A DNA stretch of 64,000 nucleotides from Prorocentrum cordatum (lineage: Eukaryota; Sar; Dinophyceae; Prorocentrales; Prorocentraceae). Both the position numbers and the translations under genes were made by a program. The first letter of the stretch is position 1. The number at the start of each line of letters is the position of its first letter. The stretch covers positions 65,001-129,000 of the forward strand of contig CAUYUJ010020614.1 in NCBI GenBank assembly GCA_963575745.1. The letters run 5' to 3'. Of this stretch, positions 42,176 to 53,284 are shown in pieces. Under the pieces are notes generated by a model. The model had not been told where the DNA came from. It saw only the letters and a program-made list of their open reading frames with translations, and made no database searches.

Positions 42176-44634
42176 CTCTTCTCTCTCTTCCTCTTCTGCG
42201 CCAGCCCCCCCCATTGCGCTCGCCGCCCCGGGCGGCCCGCGCAGGCTCTGCCATCTCCGCCACCGCGGGGAAACGCTAGCGACAAGTCCTCGAACTGCGG
42301 GCGGGAATGGATTTGGAAGGCGGGCCCGTCGGAAACTTGAGCCCCGTACAGCGCGCGGAAGAAAGGGCCAGCAGGAACATCGCGATCGAGGGTGGCGCTG
42401 AGCTGCCGTCGGCAGAAACCAGAAGCAAACGAATCCAAAATATGGTTGTAGGCCAAGCTTCTGGCTGCAATGATATCGCCACACATGAAGCGCGAAATCC
42501 CTTGAACTACCTCGGCCAAGAGAGTCCTGAAACCACGTGAATTCCGAGCGCGAACCAGCCGCTGCCGCTCAGTAAAAACTATGCTGGACAACCGTCGACG
42601 CCGCAGCGAAATCCCCCCGCCTGATCTGCCGGCGACGGGGCCGCGGGGGCCCGGCGCCGGGGGGCGGCGCCTGGAGGCGGGGCCCGCGCAAAGAGCCAAG
42701 AGGCCTGACAACGGAGAGATCGAGCTCCGCGAACCAGCCCCTTCAGCCCCCACCCTCAAGAGACGCCAGCGGGGCCCCGCCCCAAGACTCCATAGACTCC
42801 ACGTTTTTTTTTCTGCGATCCCCCGAAGCTCCTCGAAGTCCCTGACATACTGAGTGGCCCGAGGATTAGCTCCAGGAAGCAGGTGGCCATCAGAGTCCAG
42901 GGTGGAAATGCCCCTGTCGCGCTCGATCTTCATGCCACCGAAAAGCGGGGCCCATTCAATGAGATGCATCCCAGGGTTGATCGCCCACTTCTGATGCCGG
43001 CGCAGCCGTTGAACGCGATGCCCGACGTCGAGCGGGGGGATCTTCCGATGTCCAATATCTCAACACTTCCACCGAATACAAGGTTCGAGGATGAGCCCCC
43101 CCCCCCAGTTGGTAGCAGCACCAAGCGCCGCCCGTCGCCCAAAGACGACCGCCCGATCTGTGGGCTTGTCCCCCTGGGCCCTAGACGGCGGGGAAAGCCT
43201 CGCTCGCCGAACGCGCCGGGCTGAAAGCATTCGCTCGGAACGCTGCGCGCCGCTCGTTGCAGGGGGCGCGAGGGGGTGGCAAGATTTCCCCGGTGTAGAA
43301 ATACCAACAGGAATCGCAGCAAGCCTGGAAGCCACCTCTGCTCGGAACGAACAACACCCCATACGTTGACCCCCGAGGTGCCGCGTAGAACCCGCGGGGC
43401 CCCCAGCTAGAAAGACCTTTCGTTTCAATCGCCCCTCGGCGCCGAGAGCGCACGCCCTGGCCCAGGAACGAGGCGGGGCCCGCGTTCTTGGTCGGGTTGA
43501 GAACGCAGTCGCGGCTGCGAACGGCTTCGAAGACTGCGCAGATGTCGCGCGCAAAGCCCTCGACCGCCCAAGGATGGCCAGCGAGGGCCCCGACGCTGGG
43601 GCGGGCGCGCGCGTCGCCAAGCAAGACGGCCGCAAAGCGAAACCTCTTCCTGCCACGCAGCGCGCGCCCGTTACGCACGATGCCGGCGTTGGCCCCCCCT
43701 AATCTGCCCCAGTCCGTGGAGGCGAATGGTTTGGCTGTACATGTCAAAACTGCGTGGTGGTCGATGCCCAATTTCCCCAACTGCCATGTGCAACGCTGCT
43801 GGCCAAGAACTGCCGTCTCGGGTCGTCGGGGAGGAGTGCAACCGCGCGCGAAGAGCGGCTCGCGCATTTGCTCGGCGCGGAAGAGCGCCGCGGCCATGAA
43901 GCCCATGCCGAAAAGGTCCAGCAGGCGAGCGACTCGCTTCCAGCTCAGAGCATCTCCTCGGCTGAGGTGCCAGACTAGAGGTACTTGACCACAGCGGTGA
44001 ATCCGATGCATTGATATCACCAGAAAGCGCAATGCGAACTCCAAATCAATGGAAGGGGATTCGTAGCTGACGCCGTGACACCACCTTGAGACTCGCCTGC
44101 ATGGGCGAAATATCAGCCACCAGATCTCTAGCGGCGCCGACCACTGGGGGCAAGCACGCCTTTTAGGTGCGCGTCTCAGAAAAGACCGCATCTCCCGAAT
44201 ACGAGACTTGGCCCACGAGATCCCCATCGGACGTCCAAGGCGCGATGATCGGATGCGCTTCGTGCACAGCGATATCGCCACACGCGTGCTCCTCGGTCTT
44301 CGCAACCCAGTAGATATCGGCCGCAGCCGCGCCTCCCTGCCCAGCAGAGAACGCCCATCGTTCAGCTAGCTCGCCGCTTGTGAAAAGGGCAACTGGCGCA
44401 CGCCTGTAGTCGCGCATACGTGGGCCGATGCGCGCGCCAGCCAGAACTCCGGAGAGTTGAGCAACTTCAATTGTGCGACCGTTGCGCCGAGCGTCGCTCA
44501 ATTCGTCAACCGCGTCGTGCCTCCGCTGCTTCCAGCACCGTCGTCGAGCAGCGCGCAGCCATATTGCGTGCTCCTTCAACTGCCGATGCACTGCCGAAAC
44601 CTCTGGTTCCATATCAGGCGTCGCCTGTGGGATA

Positions 44635-44772
44635 GCATGGCGGCCAGCAGCCCCGAAAGACCGCCCGCGAGAAACAGCCGATGGCCCCGTCCACTGTGAA
44701 GCCCCAGGCGGCAGTGCACGCACAGGGCGGCCAACAGCCCCGCAGGACGGCCCGCGAGGAAAAGACCCCAAC
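44635..44772. repeat. 86-bp internal duplication in LINE linker
   Basis: GCGGCCAGCAGCCCCG at about 44640 and GCGGCCAACAGCCCCG at about 44726 begin two similar segments. The minus strand reads LFLAGRPAGLLAAL and LFLAGGLSGLLAAM. Confidence 0.7.
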
Positions 44773-44929
44773 TGCCGTCGTAGCCCACGCTGCCGGTCGA
44801 GAAGAGGTTGAATGGTCTGCGCAAGGGTCTTGTAGCCAGGGCGATATTCTGGAGATCGTGCGAAGTGCTTGGCTCCAAAAGTGAGAAATGCGTCCATGCA
44901 AAAAAATCCGCGTTAGGCGTCTGCTCCTC

Positions 44930-45972
44930 TGCCTGGGCGGTCTGCCACTTCGACGCCTGCTCGCGCACATCAATCCCCAGCTCAATCAAGAAATCTGCGC
45001 GTCCGAGGCCGCTTCGAAGACTCTGCGTCAACGTCTCGCGGTTCCAGTGGACGGTGCGGGAAACATAACCAAGCCGAAGGTATTCATCCATGCTGCAGTG
45101 TAAATTAGAGCCGGTAGTATTACCAATTGAATGATCCAGGCACGCGTGGACAGGTAGATGGCATCGTGCCGCGGTGACCTGCAAGTCACGTCCAAGACGC
45201 CTGGGCGGCCCAGCAGTGCACGCGTCGCCCAAGAGGGTCTTGGGCAGGAGTGGGAAATCGATCTGAAACGAACTGTTACTGCCGAAGTAAGTAAGGCCGC
45301 TCACGATGTATCGTCGACCGCAACCATCCCGAGTTCCTCCATGAACGGTACAAGGCAATCCGCTGCGTAGCGCTGCTTGTCGGAAGTAGATGGGCCAAAC
45401 ACTTCGGAGTCGAAAGACTGCCATGTAGGGTCGCCATCCAGCTGTTGTAGACCGAGCCCCGATTTTAGATCGATACACAAGATCTGGAGCACGCTCTTGG
45501 TGGAGAGGTAGGGCAACGTCCGAAGCCAGTCGAGCAACACATCGCAAGTCCGCTTGTAGACGTCGAAACCGCCCTTGGTCGGTGGCGGTGGAAAATAAAC
45601 CGAGCAAGCACCAATGTCGTAGGAAGAACACCTCCCACGAAGCGCCGGACCACGTCCAGCGACAGCCGCAGGAGGTACCCAAGTGTGCGTGATAGAATTC
45701 CTCCGAACCTTTTCTCCAAGCACGATGCTGCAGCCTGCACTCTGGTTGGTGTAGGGCCCACGCCACCAACCACTCTCGATGCACCAGTTGTGATCGCCAG
45801 CTCGTCGCCATCGCGGGCCCCAAGCCTTCTCACTGCCGAATCTGTCGGCCGCAGCCCCATTCAAGCAAGTAAAGCCATAGGCTCGGCATGCTTGAACAAT
45901 CGACGCCAATCTCTTCCCACTTGCTGCGTGCATATGGTTGTACTGGAGCACGCGGAGCCGACGTCCAGCCAT
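44930..45972 (-). pseudogene. LINE EEP-type endonuclease
   Basis: The first frame (45972-45301, 223 codons) reads LRVLQYNHMHAASGKRLASI, matching the EEP start. It continues with SAGCSIVLG, CSVYFPPPP and CIDLKSGLG (in place of a GDxN motif), and ends MEELGMVAVDDTS. The second frame (45300 to about 44930) continues with TYFGSNSSFQID, the position of the final Ser-x-x-Asp/His part, then PVHACLDHS. One frameshift near 45300 separates the halves. Confidence 0.75.
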
Positions 45973-46129
45973 GAGACGAGCTGGAGCCAGCAGCCCTCAC
46001 CGTGTCATCTCGACGCCATCAACATGTGTCAGATGCGTGGGGATGCCCCAGTGCGGAGGCATGGAGAGAGTGGTTAGTGCGGGTTCCTGACGACCGAACA
46101 TCTGCGGCGTTCTTGACCCACATGCCTTG

Positions 46130-46318
46130 AGGACGAGGAGGAGGAGGAGGACGAGGAGGAGGAGGACGAGGAGGAGGAGGAGGACGAGGAGGAGGACGAG
46201 GAGGAGGACGAGGAGGAGAATGAGGAGAGGAAGGATGAGGACGAGGAGGGGGAGGACGAGGAGGAGGAGGAGGAGGACGAGGAGGATGACGAGGAGGAGG
46301 AGGAGGAGGAAGAAGGGC
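46130..46318. repeat. GAG/GAC trinucleotide tract
   Basis: GAGGAGGACGAG-type repeat of about 190 bp. Confidence 0.95.
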
Positions 46319-46329
46319 GGCACCCAACT

Positions 46330-46600
46330 TTGCACGACCGCGTTGGGGTCGCCGCCACGCGGGCACGACGCAGACCCCCGCCGTGCCCGAGGTCCGAGGG
46401 GGGTGCCCCGGCCCCTCCCGCTGGCGGCGCGGGGCGCACTGGTCGTTCGAGGCGGACACCTCGCACGGGCTGCCCGCCTGCGACAGCTGCACCTGCGCCC
46501 GGCCCCCGACCCGCGGGCGCCCCCCCTGGCCGCACTGCGGGCTCGCAGCGGCGCTCGGCTCGCGAAGCGGAGCGAGGGGGGAAGGGAGGGAGGACGGGAA
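46330..46600. other. GC-rich segment, coding strand undecided
   Basis: The plus frame gives HWSFEADTSHGLPACDSCTC (Cys-rich, GC3 above 90%). The minus frame gives QLSQAGSPCEVSASNDQC with equally high GC3. Either could be an exon; neither was recognised. Confidence 0.25.
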
Positions 46601-46839
46601 GAGGAGGGGTCATCGGGGGTTCGGGGGACACATTGAACTTCCACGCCTCGTGCAAGGTTGGGTGATCGCGTTGGATACGCAGCGCAGCGCGTCTCCTTCT
46701 TCCCTTCCCGCCTCCGCTCCTCCATCCCTTCTCCTTCTGGATAACGCCTCCGCGTCGCATGCCCAGTCGTGTCGGTAGGGTGGGCCGGGCGTTTTACCTG
46801 AGACTTCCCCACCACTGATGATCCTAAAGCTTGAAATTT

Positions 46840-47565
46840 GCAACATTTTCACGGATAGAAGGCGCGTGGTTTCAAATGTGGCTCTCGTCTTAGCGCTGCG
46901 CATATTCGCCTTCAAAGTGTGGAGCAATTTCACGGGTGGAGGGCGGGTTGTTTTCAAAGTGTGGCTCTCGCCTCAGAGCAGCGCCTATTCGTCTTACACG
47001 CTTGCAGGAATTTCACGGACGGAGTGCGAGCTGCGTTCGAAATGCGGCTCTTGTCTGACACATCCGTCTCAAAAGCTTGAAACAGTTTCACGAATCGAGG
47101 GCGGGTTGCTTTCAAAATGTGGTTCTCGCCTCAGCACCGCGCCCATTCGGTGGGGTTTGCAGTAATTTCAAAATTGAGGGCGTGTTGATTTAAACATGTG
47201 GCTTTCGCCTTGTCGCCACATCCATTCGTCTTAAAATTTGCAACAATTTCACGGATGGACGGCGAAGTGCTTTCAAAATACGGCTCTCTCCTTAGCGCCG
47301 CATTCATACGTCTTATAAGATCGCAACATATTCACGGAAGAAGGGCGGCTCGTTTTCACAATGTGGCTCTCGCCCTAAGGCCGCGCGCGTCCATCTGAAC
47401 AAATTGTCACAATTTCACTGATGGAGGGCGAATTGTTCTCAACATGTGGCTCTAGCCTTTAGCGCCGCGCACATTCGTCTTAAAAATTTGCAGCAATTTC
47501 ACGGGTGGAGGGAGGGTCCTTCCTTTTTCAACGTGTGGCTCTCGCTGCAGCGTCGCGCACTTCCG
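46840..47565 (+). repeat. 82-bp satellite, locus 2
   Basis: Nine units of 81-83 bp. The CACGGATGGAGG-type block falls at about 46850, 46931, 47014, 47090, 47169, 47251, 47332, 47415 and 47499. Same consensus as 11060-11490. Confidence 0.9.
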
Positions 47566-47579
47566 TCTTGATTCATATG

Positions 47580-47790
47580 GCTGAAGTCCCAGGATTGGCG
47601 TTCTGGCGCGATTCAGGATTGTCAGGACGCAACATTCACGTTGATTCGCGGTGTTGATGTCACGGAATGGTGTTCTGGTACGTTTTGAGACTGTCGGGGC
47701 GCAACAGTCAAATTGACTCGCTGCGATGGAATCCCAAGATACGTGTGTTTCGGAATGGTTGAGTATTCTCAGACGGTTGCCTTCCCATGA
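47580..47790 (+). repeat. 73-bp companion satellite, locus 2
   Basis: Two clear units (GTTCTGG at 47600 and 47672) and a decayed third. It then continues into ATCGTTGATGCATCTTCGG at 47870, the counterpart of ATCGTTAATGGGTCTTGGG at 11805. Confidence 0.75.
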
Positions 47791-48004
47791 CGCACTTCCC
47801 ACAATGGCAAAAAATCATTACCATGTGAATGGTGAACTTGGGAACGAGGGTTTACTGTTCATTGCAACATCGTTGATGCATCTTCGGCTTACACTAGTCC
47901 TCCTACGCCTTCTCTTCTTAAGACAAAACCAAAACGAGGATCAACTCGGGTGAGGGTAAATCGAGAATCTCTGAAATCTGGCGGCTCTGGAGGATGTCCC
48001 GGGC

Positions 48005-48075
48005 ACCGCGGCCCTCGCAGAGCGGTCCGGAACGCTCTGAGAGCGTTCTGGAACGCTCTGGAACGCTCTGGAACG
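48005..48075. repeat. GGAACGCTCT short tandem repeat
   Basis: Five units of 11 bp or so (GGAACGCTCTG). Confidence 0.85.
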
Positions 48076-48139
48076 GACTTATCCTCGTCTTAGCCCAGCC
48101 CGACTTATTCCTCCTCTCTATCCTACCTCCTCCTTTTCA

Positions 48140-48570
48140 TCTCCTGGCCGTCGCCCATGTTGGCACACGCCTCACACGATCCGTTGCACGTGCGCAACTC
48201 CACCCGCCGCCCGACAGCAAACGTTCCACTGCCGCCCCCGAGTGCCGGCGCATCCCTCCCGAGTGCCGTGGCCCACAGACGGCTCCACCCACGGCACGAG
48301 CGGGATCGCACGGCGTCTCCGCGACCACCTCGGGCCGCCCTTCACCTGGGCCGTGCACCGCGAGAAGCTCTCCACCTGTGGCCTCGGAGACCGGGCGCGC
48401 ATGCTGGCCCCCCGCGCGGAGTTCAGCGCACCCCGCGCACGCGCCGTGCCCCGCATGGGGCTCCACCAGCGGCCCCCGGAGACAACGGCCGGATGCCGCT
48501 CCCCCCGCGGACTTCGACGCACCCCTCACACGCTGTGCCCCACGAGGAGCTCCACCTTCGGATCTACGCA
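48140..48570 (-). repeat. 90-bp satellite type I, diverged inverted block 3
   Basis: On the minus strand GGTGGAGCYC, TGGGGCACRGCG, GTGMGGGGTGCG and CGAARTCCGCG recur at about 90-bp steps, the order and content of type I satellite. About four units, poorly conserved between the anchor blocks. Confidence 0.6.
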
Positions 48571-48574
48571 ACCC

Positions 48575-48860
48575 TCCCTTTCTCTCTCCTATAAACATCA
48601 TTTCTGGGAGGTCCGCTCGGCTTTCTCTCATCGGCGCTGGACCCTCTCCCTGGCGCCCTGGCGCGCGGAGCGCGCCAGGGGCCAGGGGCGGCGCCCGAGG
48701 CGCCGCCAGGTGCCCCAGCGCCGACCCAAGAAATCCGCGCGGAGCTCCTCGAAATCAGATTGATGCCGCTTGTGGCTCTTCGGCCATCCTTCTCCCCCGA
48801 ACTTTTCGCAGCCCGGGGATTTATCCATATCCACCACCTAAAATCCAACGTCCTAGTGCC
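48575..48860. other. No gene recognised
   Basis: GC-rich; includes CGGCGCCCGAGGCGCCG near 48687. Confidence 0.4.
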
Positions 48861-48868
48861 CCAGCGGA

Positions 48869-48923
48869 CGGTGGATATGGAGATATGTTGGCCCCCGGGG
48901 GCCCGACTATACCATATCCACCG
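48869..48923. repeat. 55-bp hairpin, 12-bp perfect arms
   Basis: CGGTGGATATGG (48869-48880) and CCATATCCACCG (48912-48923) flank an inner CCCCCGGGGG palindrome. A related CATATCCACCACC lies at about 48828. Confidence 0.85.
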
Positions 48924-48929
48924 CCTGTG

Positions 48930-49778
48930 GATGTCCGCAAGGTCGATCCCCCAGGGGTTGGTTCTGGGGTACATTCCCGCCTCGAACTGTTCTCTCCCTC
49001 CTTTTTCCCTCCTTCCTCCCCCGAACTGTTCTCCTTTTCTCCCCCCTCTCGGTCCTTCCGCCTCCCACGCGGAGTCCGTCCCGCAGGAAGGGCCCCGTGT
49101 CCGCATTGCCCCGCGGCGCGCGGTGCACACGGATCGGGTGTTACCAGAAGTTCCCCTGGCCCACGGTGCCCCCAGGATTTTCGAGGCCCCCCCGGCCTTC
49201 ACGAGGATTATCGAGGATGATCGACGATGATCGAGCACCGCTCACGAGGCCCAGAGGGGCCACATGGAGTCCAATCTGGAGCGGGATGCTGGGGGCGACA
49301 GTGGGCCAGGGGCACCTTGAGCAACTCCCGAGCGGAGAAGAGGGGGGGAGCGGCCTGCAGCACCGGACGCAGCCTCGTAGGGCTGGGCCCTAGTCGTGGC
49401 CGACTGGTTTCTGGGAAGTGTCGGTGATGTCTTCGATGGCCATCCGTGACTTCCGCAAGAGGAGAGGCGGAAGACGATGGCAGGCAGGCCCTCAAGGGAG
49501 CAACAAGGGAAAATCATCTGAAGTCTTGGCTCAAGAGGTGCCCCGCAGGAGGGGAGGACCCTAATAACTCCAACTCGCTTGCCAATGAAGACCTCGAAAT
49601 GCTCACCGTGGGAATTCCGTCGCTCGCAGCGTCTGCCGCAGGGAAGGGGAAGGGGAGGCGGGAGGAGGATTGAGGAGGGAGGAGGAGCAGGAGGCATGGC
49701 GGAGGGGGATGAGGAGCAGGGGGGGGTGCGGGGGTTCCACCCCCACGCCCCCCTCCCCCCCGATCACCCCTTTGTGAT
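48930..49778. other. No gene recognised
   Basis: Mixed CCTCC and GGAGG-rich sequence; frames on both strands without motifs. Confidence 0.35.
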
Positions 49779-50006
49779 AGGCCTCCTGGATGGGGTCCGA
49801 ATACATGGGGTTGAAAGATCGCGCCACATCGCCGATGCATCGGCGATGCATCGGCGATGCATTGGCGATGCGCTGGCGAAATCGGCGATGCATCGGTGAC
49901 GTCGGTGTGGGGAAAATCGGGCCCCGCACCAAACCGCATCGCCGATGCATCGGCGATGCGGCTCGATCCTCCGACCCCACCTACTCCGACTCCATCTAAG
50001 AGGCCT
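49779..50006. mobile_element. GATGCATC inverted-repeat element, copy B
   Basis: A 228-bp element with left end AGGCCTCCTGGATGGGGTCC and right end (reverse complement) AGGCCTCTTAGATGGAGTCG. Core of GATGCATCGGC units and GACGTCGGTG, ACCGCATCGCCGATGCATC blocks shared with copy A. Confidence 0.85.
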
Positions 50007-50221
50007 GGACCCATGCCCCCCCCCCTCCCAGCACCCCCCGTGTCGGCCCCCGCCCCCCCCGCGAGAGGCAAGCCCCGACCCGCTCGCACCTCCATGCTCC
50101 TCAAGCGGCCGCTGTTGTCCGTTGGGAAAGACACCTGGCGGCACCCGCGCCGGCCGCCGCCCCTCCAGTGAGGGGTCGGGCGCCCGCTGTGCACCCGGGG
50201 GGGGGGCGGGGGCAAGATGGG

Positions 50222-50405
50222 GGAGGAGGAGGACGAGGAGAAAAAGGAGCAGGAGGAGGAGGAGGAGGAGGAGGAGGAGGAGGAGGAGGGGACGGAGGAG
50301 GAGGAGGAGGAGGAGGAGGAGGAGGAGGAGGAGGAGGGGAGAAGGAGGAGGAGGAGGAGGAGGAGGAGGAAGAGGAGGACGAAAAGGAGGAAAAGGAGGA
50401 GGCGA
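50222..50405. repeat. (GAG)n microsatellite
   Basis: GAG-rich for about 180 bp, near-perfect at 50250-50335. Confidence 0.97.
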
Positions 50406-50539
50406 GCGAGCGAGAGAGCGAGCCAGCCGGCCCTCTTGTGGTCGAGGAAGTGACGGCTCAGTACCCCGCGCCACCCACCCCGGCCATCCCCCCACCATAA
50501 AGAGCATTGAAGCAAGTGAACGGCAACGCAGGAGGGTTC

Positions 50540-50760
50540 TATTGGAACGAACATATGAAGAAGACAATGAAGGAGACAACGAAGGGAAGGCCATAACATA
50601 ACCCATCATGACAAGTGGAAGCCACACGGGTGAACAAATGAAGAAGAGACGATACAAACGGGAAGCCAAACTTGATACCGTGCGGGCACACATAGGATAC
50701 CAGATGGAAACCGATACGGCAAAACCTACGGGAGACCATACAGGAGACCACGGGTCACGC
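50540..50760. repeat. GGAGACCATAC-type degenerate repeat 2
   Basis: GGAGACAACGAAGGGAAGGCC, GGATACCAGATGGAAACC and GGGAGACCATACAGGAGACC units, related to 27725-27835. Confidence 0.55.
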
Positions 50761-50764
50761 CCCA

Positions 50765-51235
50765 CCGATTCCAGACCTGGAAAACATCACACCCAGCCTT
50801 AGACGAGACACATCGGACCCTTACAAACACGAGCAGGTTTGTAGAAACAACAAATAAGCCTCCCCTGGGTGGGGAACGACGGGGGGCACAAACCCCAACC
50901 ACTAATTCTAGCTTCGGTATGCCAAAGGATCCCTTACTCTCCCCCACGAAATCCGGAGGAGAGGACCTGGGCCAAAAGAGCGCGATAACCAGCATCCTAA
51001 GGCCCCTCCGCCCGCCCCAGCCCCCGCACTCTCCAGGACTGGTCCACGCAGGAAATACATGAGCGGGTAGGCGAGACATGAAGCGTGGGAATAATGGGTG
51101 CATCGTCGAATGAAGTGGACGTCTCCTTTTTCCGTTACTCGGATGTCGTAGTACCTCACGTACGGGGCAGTCACGTAGAGCGACGTCGCCTGAGCCCAAG
51201 CGGCATCGGGGCGCGGGCGCGTCGTTCGCACCCCG
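50765..51235. other. No gene recognised
   Basis: Unique-looking sequence; minus frame 50726-51442 is open across it but lacks motifs and ends in CCAAGA tract sequence. Confidence 0.35.
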
Positions 51236-51239
51236 CATT

Positions 51240-51580
51240 TGACTCCGCTCGGTGTTCCAAGGCTTCCCAGACGGCCCAGGGAGGCAACCAATTCCGCCAA
51301 TGTTCATGAACATCGCCTCAACAAGCGCCCAGCAGGCCCCTCGGAAACGCCTCGATGTCATAGGTCCCAAGAGGCCGACGATATGCTCCAATACACCCCA
51401 AAGACGCTCTCCAGGAGGGCCTCGAGATGCCAGAATCATCATGTTACTGTTGTTGTTGAATGTGCTTCATTTCCCATGCTCTTGGGTCGAAGATGGATCC
51501 ATTTAAGGTCTCCGAAGGCCCACAGGAGCCCACCGAGAGCCCCAAGCGGGCCCCTCGAATGCACAGGACGGCCCCAAGAT
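51240..51580. repeat. CCAAGAGGCC-type tract 6
   Basis: Degenerate units with a T-rich core at about 51440-51480 (TGTTACTGTTGTTGTTGAAT). Confidence 0.7.
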
Positions 51581-51789
51581 GTTCGTGTTTCGGCATCGCC
51601 CTAACAACGAGGGCACACGTGCTCATCAAAAGACGCGAGCAGCAGACTGCTCGCGTACACCATCTCCCCCATGAGCCTCGAAGCCCCGAGCGAAGAGGTG
51701 CGGCACCAGGGCTGCCTGGCGCGCATGCTGCACGTGCGACGCGCCGCGCGCAGTGTTCGTGGAAAGCGAGCAAACAGCACTACATTTGG

Positions 51790-51950
51790 GTCGGGCATGT
51801 CCCCCTACAGGCGGATTTTGGCAGAACAAATTGAAAAGTAGTCAAACAAAGGCCAAACATGCAAGAAATAGAAAACAAAAGAAAAATAGTAAGAAAAATC
51901 AAAAACAAAACAACATGTTGAATTTCCTCCTGTAGAGGGACAGGCCCGAC
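51790..51950. mobile_element. MITE family GTCGGGC, copy 2
   Basis: A 161-bp element: left GTCGGGCATGTCCCCCTACA, right (reverse complement) GTCGGGCCTGTCCCTCTACA, pairing over about 25-30 bp. AT-rich interior, as in copy 1 at 5464-5617. No clear target-site duplication. Confidence 0.85.
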
Positions 51951-52083
51951 TCAACATCACGTGTGGCACCGACGAGCGGGCCAACCACGAGGAGCCAGGA
52001 CCGCCTGCAGGGGAACTCCGTCGACCAGACAGCCGAGGCACGTGTGGCCTGGGCCACTGGACGAAAGGCACGACACACCGGGC

Positions 52084-52122
52084 GGTGAGGAGGAGGAGGA
52101 GGAGGAGGAGGAGGACCAGGAC
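52084..52122. repeat. (GAG)n microsatellite
   Basis: About ten GAG triplets. Confidence 0.93.
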
Positions 52123-52124
52123 AA

Positions 52125-53110
52125 GAGGGACAGAAGGAAGAGGCCAATCCAGTACCGGCCCGACCCGCCACGAGCTGGGCACACCGTGCCTGCGCGGCCA
52201 GAAGGGACAGCCAGCCAGAAGGGCACTGATGCCCGCGGACGAAACGCCACAAGCACCACGAGCCTGCACGCCGAGGGGCGGGCAGGGACCAGACGCACAG
52301 CAAAGACGCGCGAGAGCCTGGCACGCGCGAGGCCCCGCTGGCGCGGCACGACCGAGCACCGCGCCACCTGACAGCGAGTGTGCGAGGCTGCGGCAGTCGA
52401 TCTGAGTCTCCTGCTTCGAGCGTGCGCGGCTCCCTGGAGCAGGGCACCAGCGGAGCCTCGTCTACATCTTGGCCGGAAGCAGAAATGAAAGGCGACATCC
52501 TCGGAGCCTCATGATCCCCCGGTAGCGCCTGGGGATGGGGAGGGCGGCGCGGCCCCATGTGCTGCAGCGCCAGGACGGGGCTGCCGCCCTCCCGCCCGCG
52601 CCTGAGAGGCACGAGACCCAGGGAGGCGCAGGTGACAAGACCACTGAGGGAACCCTCTGGCGTGCCGAGACGAGCGCAGCGACAGCCTGACACAGGGGTG
52701 GAAGCAAAGGTCAGCCCGAGCTGTCATCGCCAGCGACCCCGACCGACGGAACAAGTGGCAGAGAGTCCTCGTCGTCATGCAACGCAGTGGAGACTCGACG
52801 AAGCTGCGGCCTCGCCTCGTCAGCACCAGGAGCGGCAGCACGAGGAGCACCATCATCTAACACATCAGGCGGCAGAAGCTCGACGGCAGCATCATCGAGC
52901 TTGGGGTGCGAGCCACGCTTGACCCTTTTTGAAACCTAGCGATGTCATTCCTGCCCGTGCGCTTGGGATCGCACTGGTGCCGCAGTCGCCGAATCTGACC
53001 CAGACTGGTAGAAACCTTGCAACCACGACAGATAAAAAATTGCGAGCCGTCTGGGCAATGCGACGCCACCAGGCGATGGCCACGTGCAGGCATAAGCGTG
53101 ACAGTAGGGT
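52125..53110. other. No gene recognised
   Basis: GC-rich mixed sequence. Minus frame 51899-52693 is open for 264 codons but crosses the GAG tract and part of the MITE, so it is not a credible gene as it stands. Confidence 0.35.
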
Positions 53111-53113
53111 TAG

Positions 53114-53165
53114 GTCGGGCATGTCCCCCTACAGGGGGGATTTGGGCGAAGAGTTAAAAATACTG
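53114..53165 (+). mobile_element. Lone left end of GTCGGGC MITE
   Basis: GTCGGGCATGTCCCCCTACA with the following GGGGGATTTGGGC and an A-rich start of interior. No right end within the next 300 bp. Confidence 0.7.
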
Positions 53166-53284
53166 AAAAGACCACTGAAAATATTTTGACTATTTCCCCA
53201 AAGAGCTTGCTGAACGGGGTGCTGTTGTGATAGGAGCTATCTTCGGCCGAACGAATTCAAAGCAAAGACGTCCTCAAACAAATT

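Larger units (their letters stand above)
42250..45972 (-). mobile_element. Third LINE-type retroelement remnant
   Basis: Minus strand: EEP endonuclease (45972 to about 44950), linker, RT-like part (about 44100-43500), downstream region to about 42260. RT-like signals are PLVWHLSRGDALS and LFGMGFMAAALFRAEQ (about 43990-43860) and AVFEAVRSRDCVLNPTKN (about 43540-43490, motif D). EVASRLAAIPVGIST (about 43330) resembles the post-RT segment. No intact YADD box was found. Frameshifts are frequent. It begins about 150 bp from a GAG tract and ends next to CT runs. A different family from the 17-20 kb LINE, judging by the EEP domain. Confidence 0.75.
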
